From Phycisphaerales bacterium (GTDB taxonomy: Bacteria > Planctomycetota > Phycisphaerae > SM23-33): a DNA stretch of 23,462 bases. The stretch covers positions 13,901 to 37,362 of the forward strand of contig PMBX01000120.1 of the NCBI GenBank assembly GCA_003153915.1, in the 5' to 3' direction. Below the pieces are notes generated by a model. It was not told where the DNA came from, searched no databases, and saw only the letters and a list, made by a program, of their open reading frames with translations. This document shows, one piece after another, positions 7,789 through 14,569 of the stretch. Positions within the stretch are counted from its first letter, which is position 1. Every line of letters begins with the position of its first letter. Position numbers and translations under genes: made by a program.

Positions 7789-8592
7789 ATGGCTGAATAC
7801 GAACTAGGCATCATCGGCGGGGGGAATATGGGTTCGGCGATCATCCGCGGGGTGGTCGCCGCTGGGATTCTGCCAGCCGGGGCGATCGTGCTGGCCGAGC
7901 CGGTTGAGAGTCGTCGGGAGGCCCTGCGGCCCCTCGGCGTGACGGCCACTGCCGACAACACCCTCGCTGCCGGCTGCCCGCGCCTGCTGCTGGCGGTCAA
8001 ACCGCAAGTGCTGGGCGCGGTGCTGAAGGCTATCGCCCCGCTCGTTCCAGCCGACGCGCTGGTGATCTCCATCGCCGCGGGTATCCGCGCCGCGGCTATC
8101 GACGCCCAATTGAAAGCCCGATGCCGCATCGTCCGCGTCATGCCCAACATGCCCCTGCTGGTCGGGGCGGGCGTCTCCGCCGTCGCCGCCGGCCCGCGCG
8201 CCACCGGGGCCGACCTGGAATGGACGGCCCGGCTCTTCGGCGCTTGCGGGACGGCGATCTTCGTTGCCGAAGAACTGATGGATGCCGTGACTGCGGTGTC
8301 GGGTTCGGGACCGGCGTACTTTTTCTACCTCATCGAGGCGATGATCGCCGCCGGGACGGCCGAGGGCCTGGACCGCGACGTCGCTGCCGCCCTGGCCACC
8401 CAGACCTGCGCCGGGGCGGCCAAGCTGCTGGCCCAAAGCGGAAAGACGCCCCAGGAACTTCGCGCTGCCGTCACCAGCCCGGGCGGAACGACCCAACGAG
8501 CCATCGAAACGCTGGACGCCGCGGGCGTCCAAGCCGCGCTTGTCCAGGCCATCCGCAACGCCGCACAGCGAAGTCGCGAATTGGGCAAATAA
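7789..8592 (+). CDS. proC: Pyrroline-5-carboxylate reductase
   Basis: The enzyme reduces 1-pyrroline-5-carboxylate to L-proline with NAD(P)H, the last step of proline biosynthesis, in the cytoplasm. The product is 267 residues, normal for the family. Visible signatures are the nucleotide-binding loop GIIGGGNMGSAII (7-19), LLLAVKPQVL (66-75), the VRVMPNMPLLVGAG segment (115-128) and AVSGSGPAYFFYLIEAM (169-185). Near the C-terminus is the family signature covering LRAAVTSPGGTTQRAI (224-239). The reading frame extends further upstream, but the ATG at 7789 is preceded by AGGAG with an 8-base spacer, and the signature N-terminus begins there. It follows the Gfo/Idh/MocA gene by 19 bases. Downstream is a hairpin-rich intergenic region and a convergent TPR gene. 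Confidence 0.96.
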   Translation: MAEYELGIIGGGNMGSAIIRGVVAAGILPAGAIVLAEPVESRREALRPLGVTATADNTLAAGCPRLLLAVKPQVLGAVLKAIAPLVPADALVISIAAGIRAAAIDAQLKARCRIVRVMPNMPLLVGAGVSAVAAGPRATGADLEWTARLFGACGTAIFVAEELMDAVTAVSGSGPAYFFYLIEAMIAAGTAEGLDRDVAAALATQTCAGAAKLLAQSGKTPQELRAAVTSPGGTTQRAIETLDAAGVQAALVQAIRNAAQRSRELGK

Positions 8593-8795
8593 TGATAACG
8601 TAGTAGATGTAGTAGGTGTGTAGGTCGCCCACCGCCCGACACTTTGGCTGACAGCCGAACAAGGCCAGTATCACGGTCTTCGGTTCGGCCCTTTGGCTGT
8701 GAGCGGTTAGGCTGAACTCCCCGTTCCCGGTCTTCCGGCCGGAAGGCCCCTTATGGGGCCTCTTCCGGGGTAATCCCGCCTTCCACAGTGTGATC
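8593..8795. repeat. Hairpin-rich intergenic segment between convergent genes
   Basis: The segment contains several inverted repeats. GCCGAAC (8654-8660) pairs with GTTCGGC (8683-8689). The nonamer CTTTGGCTG occurs twice as a direct repeat (8642-8650 and 8691-8699). CTTCCGG occurs at 8732-8738 and 8762-8768, with its inverse CCGGAAG at 8739-8745. The first two of these abut to make a perfect 14-base palindrome at 8732-8745. No open frame or homopolymer T tract is evident. It probably helps end transcription of both flanking convergent operons, but a REP-like element is also possible. Confidence 0.5.
8739..8768. terminator. Strong hairpin, possible bidirectional terminator
   Basis: CCGGAAG (8739-8745) pairs with CTTCCGG (8762-8768). 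Inside it GCCCC pairs with GGGGC around a TTAT loop (8751-8754), with a two-base bulge on the right arm. That is about 12 base pairs, mostly G-C. It lies between convergent proC and TPR genes. No T run follows on either strand, so a classical intrinsic terminator is not proven. Confidence 0.4.
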
Positions 8796-10445
8796 CTACG
8801 TTGTCTTTGCCTGGTGGGCCTGTTGGAGGCTTCGCCAGGTGACCGCGGCGCGGTCCATCAACCCCATGTTTTGTAGCGACAGCGCCAGTGAGGCGCGAAT
8901 CTCGCCGTTGCCGGGCGCGCCGGCGGCGGCGGATTCCAGGTGGCGCAGGGCCTGTTCAAATTCCCGCCGGTCGGTGTGGAGCAATCCCAGGCGATAATGC
9001 AGATCGACGTAGCGTGGTTCGATCTCCAGCGCCCGCTTGAAGGTCTGGATAGCTTCATCGAGCAGGCCGGACTCCTGCTGGGTGATGCCCAGCTTGACGA
9101 TGGCCTGGACGTAGGAGGGGTTCAGTTCGACGGCGCGGGCGAATTGGTCCATGGCCTCCCCTTGGCGGCCCTGGGCGCGGAGCAGCACGCCGTAGCGGTA
9201 GCGCAGGTCGGGCCAGTCGGGATGGATGCGGACCAGTTCCAGATGGCGGTCGATTTGGCGGTGCAGCAGGTCGTCGTTGTCCAGGGCGGCTTCCTTGTTG
9301 GACGGGAAAACGCCCTCCTGGAAACCGCGGTTGATCTCCTCGGCCAGGGCGGACTTGAGTTGGAGCTTGGCCATTTCCGACAGCAGCAGAATGCTGTTGG
9401 GTTCCACCGCGGCGGCCAGCTCGAAGCTGTTGATCGCGTCATTTCTCCTGCCCATCGCCGCCTGGGCGACACCCATGCCGATGTAGTTTACCAGCAGGTG
9501 GTCGTTGAGTTCGGATGCCTGATGGAACGCCTCTGCCGCCTCATCCCACCGCCCGAAGACCAGGTGGTGCGTGCCCAGCTTGACGATAGCTTCGAGATAG
9601 TCCTCCTGAAGCTCCATCGCCGCTCGGTAGTGCTTCAAGGCGGCTTGGTCATTGCCCGTCTTGCTGTAGAGATCCGCCAGCCGGACGTGCAGGTCGGCGA
9701 ATGGGCCTTGCTGTTCGAGAAGGGTCTGAAGCCGCTCGATGGCCTCGCGGATCAACCCCTCGGCGACCAGGGCCTCGACCTCGTCGTCCAGCAGCGACCA
9801 ATTCTCCGGTTCCATGGCGATGGCGTATTCAAACTCCTCGATGGCCTGGCCGTACTGTCCGGCGCGGTAGTACAGGTGCGCCAGGACGGAGCGGATCCAT
9901 GCGTTCTGCGGTTCGGCGCGTCGCAGGGCGAGGTACTGCTCGATGGCCTCGTCTGTCTTGCCCAGCACCAGCGCTACGGCGGCAAGTCGCTGGCGGGCGG
10001 GGGCGAAGGCTCCGTCGCGGGCCAGTGCGTCGCGGTAGTACTCAGCCGCTTGCTCGGGTTGTTCCATGCGTTCGCAGCAGAAACCGATGGCGAAGAGGAC
10101 CGGCACCTCGCCTGGGCTGGTCTGGTTGGCGATCTCCAGTTGCTCCAGGGCCTTGGCGACCTGTCCGGTGGTTTCGTAGGCCGATGCCAGCGCCAACCGG
10201 GCCGCAAGGTAGTCGGGCTTGACCCGGCAGGCATGCTGGAGGTGCTCAACGGCCTGGTCAGTCTGCATGGCCCGCATGTGGGCCAGTCCCAGGCGCAGCC
10301 GGATGTCGGGCCAGTCGGGGTGTTCCCGGCTGACCGACGTCAATTCCTCCATGCTCTGGGTCTGGGGGGTCCAGTAGTAGCGGTCCAGCAGGTCGCCCGT
10401 GTCGCTTTGCAGGCCCTTACCCAGTAATTCCAGCAGATGACTCAC
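8796..10445 (-). CDS. Soluble TPR-repeat protein (549 aa)
   Basis: The protein is built almost wholly of tetratricopeptide repeats from about residue 35 to the C-terminus. It has no signal peptide or membrane segment, so it is probably a cytoplasmic scaffold or adaptor. Several repeats begin with an unusual acidic-aromatic motif: HPDWPDIRLRLGL, GPFADLHVRLADL, HPDWPDLRYRYGVLL and YVDLHYRLGLL. A non-TPR insert of about 50 residues containing NRGFQEGVFPSNKEAALDND separates an N-terminal block from a C-terminal block. The GTG start (10443-10445) is preceded by a GGAGGG ribosome site. The gene follows another TPR gene by 22 bases on the same strand and appears paralogous to it, especially in the last ~150 residues. 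No catalytic domain is visible and the function is unknown. Confidence 0.85.
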   Translation of the reverse strand: MSHLLELLGKGLQSDTGDLLDRYYWTPQTQSMEELTSVSREHPDWPDIRLRLGLAHMRAMQTDQAVEHLQHACRVKPDYLAARLALASAYETTGQVAKALEQLEIANQTSPGEVPVLFAIGFCCERMEQPEQAAEYYRDALARDGAFAPARQRLAAVALVLGKTDEAIEQYLALRRAEPQNAWIRSVLAHLYYRAGQYGQAIEEFEYAIAMEPENWSLLDDEVEALVAEGLIREAIERLQTLLEQQGPFADLHVRLADLYSKTGNDQAALKHYRAAMELQEDYLEAIVKLGTHHLVFGRWDEAAEAFHQASELNDHLLVNYIGMGVAQAAMGRRNDAINSFELAAAVEPNSILLLSEMAKLQLKSALAEEINRGFQEGVFPSNKEAALDNDDLLHRQIDRHLELVRIHPDWPDLRYRYGVLLRAQGRQGEAMDQFARAVELNPSYVQAIVKLGITQQESGLLDEAIQTFKRALEIEPRYVDLHYRLGLLHTDRREFEQALRHLESAAAGAPGNGEIRASLALSLQNMGLMDRAAVTWRSLQQAHQAKTT

Positions 10446-10467
10446 CGATCTATCCCTCCGTCAGGCA

Positions 10468-11730
10468 TCAGGCTGCCATCGCCGACAATGCCTTCGTCGC
10501 CCGGTCATAACCGGCGTTTAATTGCACTGCTCGCTGAAGATGCCACCGCGCGGTGGATGGTTGGCCTGCCGCCAGGAGGATCTCTCCAAGCCGACAGTGC
10601 ACGTCCGCCCAGTCCGCCCCGGCAGAGACGGCCTGGCGGAGGTGCTTGGTGGCCAAGGGAGCCTGGCCGTTCTGCGCGTACAATTCGGCCAGATGGATTT
10701 GCGCCTTGATGAAGCGCGGATTGATCCGTACGGCCTGGTCGGCGTGTCCGATGGCCTCCAGTGTCCTTCCCAGCCTTTGACAGACACGAGAAAAGTGGAA
10801 CTGGAGATCGGCGTAATCTGGATGATCCGCAAGAGCCACTTCCAGCACGCCGGACAGCAGGCCGAAAAGTTCCTCATCAACTGGGCTGCGGGGAAGCGCC
10901 AGGAACGCCTCGATGAAATCGCCTTCCACCGTGACGTATCGCGCGAGCTGGTCAACCTGCGACCTGCCGGGGAGCGGATGAAGATCAAAGGGACGAAGGA
11001 TCAGCGTCGTGCCACGCTCAGCCGCTGCATGGGCTACCTTGGCGAGTTGATACGCCAGCATCAAGTCGGTGGGACGAAGTTCCAGGGCGCGCTGAAGCCC
11101 CTTGGCGGCTTGGACGACATCGCCGCCGGCCAGTGTCGCCAGGGCCAGGTAGTAATGCGCGTCGCCATTGGTGCAGTCAGCTTCGATGGCCTGTGTAAAA
11201 GCCCCCGCCGCGCCGCCCAGGTCGCCTTCCGCCCCCAGGAACAGCCCTATCTGAATATACAATCCGGCGGTCTGGTCCAGCCGCCGAACGGCTTGGCGCA
11301 GAGTCAGGTGGGCCTCGGCCCGTCGTCCCGACTGCCATTGGGCTTGTGCAAACCTCCGCCAGGCGGCGGGGTCGTCGGACCGCAATTCGGCAGACGTTTC
11401 TGCTTGGCGCGTGCAGCGGTCGAATCGTCGCGTACAGGCGTAACTGGCGGCAAGATAATCGGACAAGTCGGCGTTGCGGCCGATACATTTGATGGCCGAG
11501 CGGAGATGGCTCTCGGCTTCGTCCCACCGGCCTGAGGCCATAGCCTTCAGACCCATGGCCCGCAGGGACATCCCCTCGTAATACCTCGCCAGGTTTCCGG
11601 TGGGGTCCTTGCGTGTTCGCAGGTGTGCAAGTTCCGCCACCGCCTGGCGATGCAGACGGCGGCAGTAATACCCCATCCCGGTGACATACTGGCGCGGTAC
11701 CTGGGCGGACGGATTGTCGGGCTGATCCAT
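10468..11730 (-). CDS. Soluble TPR-repeat protein (420 aa)
   Basis: A second TPR protein, first gene of a two-gene unit with the 549-residue TPR gene. The ATG at 11730 is chosen over an upstream in-frame start because GGAGG lies about 9 bases before it; the product then begins MDQPDNPSAQVPRQYV. TPR helices cover about residues 45-235. A non-TPR stretch (about 240-290, including FIEAFLALPRSPVDEELFGL) follows. A second TPR block then opens with HPDYADLQFHFSRVCQRLGR and contains GADWADVHCRLGEILL. The order and 34-residue register match the neighbouring TPR protein, suggesting tandem duplication. No signal peptide, membrane segment or enzymatic motif is seen, so a cytoplasmic interaction role is the most that can be said. 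A near-palindrome (11746-11759) lies just upstream of its ribosome site. The tRNA-Ser gene is upstream on the same strand. Confidence 0.82.
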   Translation of the reverse strand: MDQPDNPSAQVPRQYVTGMGYYCRRLHRQAVAELAHLRTRKDPTGNLARYYEGMSLRAMGLKAMASGRWDEAESHLRSAIKCIGRNADLSDYLAASYACTRRFDRCTRQAETSAELRSDDPAAWRRFAQAQWQSGRRAEAHLTLRQAVRRLDQTAGLYIQIGLFLGAEGDLGGAAGAFTQAIEADCTNGDAHYYLALATLAGGDVVQAAKGLQRALELRPTDLMLAYQLAKVAHAAAERGTTLILRPFDLHPLPGRSQVDQLARYVTVEGDFIEAFLALPRSPVDEELFGLLSGVLEVALADHPDYADLQFHFSRVCQRLGRTLEAIGHADQAVRINPRFIKAQIHLAELYAQNGQAPLATKHLRQAVSAGADWADVHCRLGEILLAAGQPSTARWHLQRAVQLNAGYDRATKALSAMAA

Positions 11731-11869
11731 CGACAAAAGCCTCCGGCTGATATATCGGCAATTAGGGGGAGGCGGTGAAGAACCATGCCAAGGGCAACCC
11801 AACGTTATTTAGTAGTCGCCCCGGCGGAGACATGCCACGCACCTGGCCGGTTATGCCCCCCGGCCCAAA

Positions 11870-11956
11870 CGGTAGGGGTGGGATTCGAACCCACGGTACC
11901 CTTGCGGGCACACCGGTTTTCAAGACCGGCCCGATCGACCGCTCCGGCACCCTACC
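11870..11956 (-). tRNA. tRNA-Ser (anticodon UGA)
   Basis: Read on the - strand, a full class II tRNA is visible. The acceptor stem GGTAGGG pairs perfectly with CCCTACC, followed by discriminator G. The anticodon stem is CCGGT/ACCGG around loop CTTGAAA, giving anticodon TGA (+ strand 11920-11922). A long variable arm has a GCAA loop, and the T arm contains GGTTCGAATCC. The long variable arm and the UGA anticodon identify serine, reading UCA-type codons. The 3' CCA is not encoded. Confidence 0.97.
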
Positions 11957-12043
11957 AGGTGCTGTTTCATCACCGGACTTTCGCGTGTTCGGCCGCGATT
12001 TTCCAGTGTTTTCCGCCCCGCGTGTTTGGCGTGTGTCGATCGT

Positions 12044-12062
12044 GGGTGCAGGTGATGCACCC
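12044..12062. repeat. Perfect 7-bp hairpin
   Basis: GGGTGCA (12044-12050) and TGCACCC (12056-12062) flank a five-base GGTGA loop. It lies about 90 bases upstream of the tRNA-Ser gene (- strand sense). No T run follows on either strand. It could be an operator or a structured leader element; the role is unknown. Confidence 0.35.
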
Positions 12063-12108
12063 CGCCTGCTATCCTCGCGCATCACCGGCTGATAGCGGCT
12101 CTCATCCA

Positions 12109-12123
12109 GCCGTCAAAGACGGC
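12109..12123. repeat. Perfect 6-bp hairpin with AAA loop
   Basis: GCCGTC (12109-12114) and GACGGC (12118-12123) flank AAA. It is located about 60 bases upstream of the candidate promoter of the glycan locus. It has no following T run, so it is not a convincing terminator. Confidence 0.3.
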
Positions 12124-12181
12124 GGCTTATTCGTGTTCGCCATGCCCCGCGGGTCACTTCCCAGATGATCTTCATTGTTGA

Positions 12182-12210
12182 TTGAACCTTCGCCGCCGGC
12201 GATTTACAAT
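12182..12210 (+). promoter_or_regulatory. Candidate promoter of the + strand glycan operon
   Basis: TTGAAC (12182-12187), a 17-base spacer and TACAAT (12205-12210; five of six matches to the -10 consensus). Initiation near 12217 would give a leader of about 54 bases before the GTG at 12271. This is the best-matching promoter I see upstream of the radical SAM gene. Confidence 0.55.
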
Positions 12211-12270
12211 CGTGACGCGCGCCTGGATGGTTGACTATTCGTTCTGGTTCTTCAGCCGCCATGCCGCGTA

Positions 12271-13278
12271 GTGCTCGCGAGCTGGTCGCGTATCAGACCG
12301 GAGTGGACGCGTTTGAAGAATCGAATTCGCTTTGCCAGCATTATCGTCACCTATCGCTGTAACGCCAGGTGCCGCATGTGCAACACCTGGCAATTCCCGA
12401 CGGCTGCCGGCGAAGAAATCGGGCCGGAACACTACCAAAAGCTTCCATACGTGCCGACCCTGAACATCACCGGCGGCGAGCCATTCCTGAGAACGGACCT
12501 TGAGGAAATCATCCGGGTACTGAAGACCAAGAGCCGCCGCATAGTCATCAGTTCCAACGGATATTGCACGGACAAAATCGTCCGGTTGTTCGAGAAGCAC
12601 CCTGACATCGGCCTGCGGGTCAGCATCGAGGGGCTGCCTAAGATCAACGACACACTGCGCGGCATCCTCGACGGTTTCGACCACGGCCTGCGGACACTGC
12701 TGGAGTTGGCCAGGCGAGGCGTCAGGGACATCGGTTTCGGCATCACCATCAGCGATGACAACATCCACGACCTTGTCCCGCTATACCAGTTGTCGCGGAT
12801 GATGGGTTTAGAGTTCACTACCGCAGCCGTGCACAACTCCTTCTACTTTCACAAGTACGACAACAGAATCCTGCGGGTAGAGGAGGCATCCGCCGAACTA
12901 AAAACGCTAACCCGAATGTTGCTTAGATCACACAGGATCAAGGACTGGTTTCGGGCCTATTTCAACCTGGGGTTGCTGAACTACATTCAAGGCAAGTCGC
13001 GGCTGCTGCCATGCCGGATGGACCGGGAAGGATTTTTCCTCGATCCTTGCGGGCGAATCCTTCCGTGTAACGTCCTGGATGAGTCGATGGGCAACCTGAA
13101 AGAGGCGGCCTTCGAGGACATTTGGAACTCTCCACGGGCAGAGGAGGTGCGGCAAAAGTGTCGCCGGTGCTCGCGGAATTGCTGGATGATGGGGTCGGTT
13201 GCTGAACGAATCAAGGCGCACGGCCCCAGCGTGATGCTCTGGGTGCTGCGGAACAAGCTTTCGGGGGCTGCTCGCTAG
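12271..13278 (+). CDS. Radical SAM protein with SPASM-like C-terminal cysteines
   Basis: The protein is predicted to bind a [4Fe-4S] cluster and S-adenosylmethionine and generate a 5'-deoxyadenosyl radical; the substrate is unknown. The radical SAM motif CNARCRMC gives CxxxCxxC at Cys30, Cys34 and Cys37, and the SAM-binding GGEP is at 68-71. The C-terminal part has CX12GX4C (starting at LLPCRMD, ending at ILPCN) and then KCRRCSRNCW, consistent with a SPASM or twitch auxiliary-cluster domain. The product is 335 residues from the GTG at 12271. That GTG has no clear ribosome site. A TTG at 12316 with GGAG 12 bases upstream is an alternative and would keep all motifs. It is the first gene of the + arm of the glycan locus, 9 bases before a glycosyltransferase gene. 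SPASM enzymes often modify peptides, but a sugar substrate is possible here. Confidence 0.88.
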   Translation: MLASWSRIRPEWTRLKNRIRFASIIVTYRCNARCRMCNTWQFPTAAGEEIGPEHYQKLPYVPTLNITGGEPFLRTDLEEIIRVLKTKSRRIVISSNGYCTDKIVRLFEKHPDIGLRVSIEGLPKINDTLRGILDGFDHGLRTLLELARRGVRDIGFGITISDDNIHDLVPLYQLSRMMGLEFTTAAVHNSFYFHKYDNRILRVEEASAELKTLTRMLLRSHRIKDWFRAYFNLGLLNYIQGKSRLLPCRMDREGFFLDPCGRILPCNVLDESMGNLKEAAFEDIWNSPRAEEVRQKCRRCSRNCWMMGSVAERIKAHGPSVMLWVLRNKLSGAAR

Positions 13279-13287
13279 GGGAGGGCC

Positions 13288-14448
13288 ATGCGAAAGAAGG
13301 TCATCTGCCTGGAGAACATGCCGTACCAGTCCCCCATCCGCGTGGGCAGCCATCACTATGCGGACCACTTCAGCCGAATGTACGATGTTTTGTGGATTTC
13401 GCTGCCCTGGCATATCTTCCAACGATTCAGGAAAGCGGGCAACAATCGATATGCCTTTTACAATCATGGCCGTCCCATGGCCATCAACGAACATCTCAAG
13501 GCCCTGGTTCCTTTCACGATGGTCCCATATCGGCGCGGGCTGCCGTTCGACAGCGGTTTCATCGTGGACAACTACTATCGCTTCATGATCCCCAGGATCG
13601 CAGGCATACTGAAGGAGCATGGTTTCCAAGAAGCGGAACTGGTCTGGATGTCGGACCCTCGGCACATCTCGCTGCTGCCCCAGGTGCGATTCCGCAGGCT
13701 TGCCTACCGCTGCGTTGACAACCTGGAACACTTCTCCGACGTGCCCGGCAGCCTGGCGAGCAGGGAAATTAAGCTTGTCCGCAGGGCCGACTGGGTATTC
13801 TGCACCTCACGGGGCCTGGTCGAGAAGTTCAAGCGACACAATGAGCGGTGTTCCTGTCTTCCAAACGGCGTGGACTATGATTTTTTCGCTTCGCCCGCGC
13901 CTTGCGATCTGCCGGAATCCATCGAGCGAGCACTGTCGCCCCAAAGGGAACTGAACGTGGCATACATGGGCGCCGTGGCGGAGTGGTTCGACTTTGAGTC
14001 CCTGGAGCAGCTTGCTTCAGCGATGCCCAGGCACAGGTTCATCATCGTCGGGCCGCATCGCGTCAGACCGCCGGCGAGCCTGAGGGCGACGGTCAACGTA
14101 GTGCTCCCCGGACCGGTGCGGTACGAACTGCTGCCGACCCTGTTGTCCAGATGCGCCGTGGGGCTAATCCCGTTTAAGGTCAATGAAATCACCGACTTCG
14201 TCAGCCCGATCAAACTCTGGGAGTACCTTGCCGCAGGTCTGGAGGTAGTGGCCTCTTCGATGAAGACCACCCGTGATCTCGGTTCCCCAGCCCATCTGTA
14301 TGGCAGGGACGGGATCGTAGGAGCCTTTCAACAGGCACTGGCTGCCCAGGCAGATCCGCTTCGGCGGACCGTCCTTCAGGAACACGCCAGGGGCAATTCG
14401 TGGTCCTGGCGGTTCGGAGAAATCCTCAAGCAGTTGGGGCTCCCTTGA
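13288..14448 (+). CDS. GT-B glycosyltransferase
   Basis: A 386-residue cytoplasmic or membrane-associated glycosyltransferase that should transfer a sugar from a nucleotide donor to a growing lipid-linked glycan. The C-terminal Rossmann half is recognisable. It contains SCLPNGVDYDFF (~191-202), the start of the donor domain at LNVAYMGAVAEWFDFE, HRFIIVGPHR, and the conserved SPIKLWEYLAAG (306-317), whose Glu is the usual nucleotide-contact residue in GT4-like enzymes. The classical EX7E spacing is not exact, so I call the fold and not the CAZy family. The ATG at 13288 is preceded by AGGGGAGGG at optimal distance and lies 9 bases after the radical SAM stop, so the two are co-transcribed. A 121-base gap follows before the next gene. 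Donor and acceptor sugars cannot be inferred. Confidence 0.85.
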   Translation: MRKKVICLENMPYQSPIRVGSHHYADHFSRMYDVLWISLPWHIFQRFRKAGNNRYAFYNHGRPMAINEHLKALVPFTMVPYRRGLPFDSGFIVDNYYRFMIPRIAGILKEHGFQEAELVWMSDPRHISLLPQVRFRRLAYRCVDNLEHFSDVPGSLASREIKLVRRADWVFCTSRGLVEKFKRHNERCSCLPNGVDYDFFASPAPCDLPESIERALSPQRELNVAYMGAVAEWFDFESLEQLASAMPRHRFIIVGPHRVRPPASLRATVNVVLPGPVRYELLPTLLSRCAVGLIPFKVNEITDFVSPIKLWEYLAAGLEVVASSMKTTRDLGSPAHLYGRDGIVGAFQQALAAQADPLRRTVLQEHARGNSWSWRFGEILKQLGLP

Positions 14449-14519
14449 TTTTTCGTGAAAGCGGCGGTGATCGTGGCTTGCCTGACAGACCGATATATTA
14501 CGGTGTCCTGATCTTTTGC

Positions 14520-14548
14520 TTGACAGCTCGCGCCGAGACGGGTTAAAG
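14520..14548 (+). promoter_or_regulatory. Possible internal promoter before the WecA-like gene
   Basis: A consensus-perfect -35, TTGACA (14520-14525), is followed after 17 bases by a poor -10, TTAAAG (14543-14548). The ATG lies at 14570, so the leader would be about 15 bases and would just contain the AGAGGG ribosome site. The weak -10 suggests a need for an activator, or a chance match. Confidence 0.3.
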
Positions 14549-14569
14549 GTAGACCAAGAGGGTGTCCAA

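Larger units (their letters stand above)
11957..12270. other. Non-coding interval between tRNA-Ser and the glycan locus (314 bases)
   Basis: I see no credible gene here; the frames crossing it are extensions of neighbours or composition artefacts. It holds two perfect small hairpins (12044-12062 and 12109-12123) and a well-spaced sigma70-like promoter facing right (12182-12210). It must also contain the tRNA promoter on the - strand, which I could not identify with confidence. Confidence 0.6.

Noticed and set aside
8940..10427. A 495-codon open frame on the + strand antisense to the TPR gene
   Set aside because: It mirrors the TPR gene on the other strand, has no domain-like features, and long antisense frames are expected in GC-rich TPR coding sequence. 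The - strand frame has clear TPR periodicity and a good ribosome site.
11730..11760. TATATC as a -10 element for the TPR pair
   Set aside because: No acceptable -35 hexamer lies 16-18 bases upstream (the position at 17 bases reads CACCGC), so I did not call a promoter.
11775..12168. Small open frames on the + strand across the tRNA-Ser gene
   Set aside because: They run through the tRNA and hairpins, are Pro/Arg rich, and have no ribosome site.
12235..12768. A 177-codon open frame on the - strand over the start of the radical SAM gene
   Set aside because: It is antisense to the CxxxCxxC and GGEP region, which is unambiguous coding sequence on the + strand.
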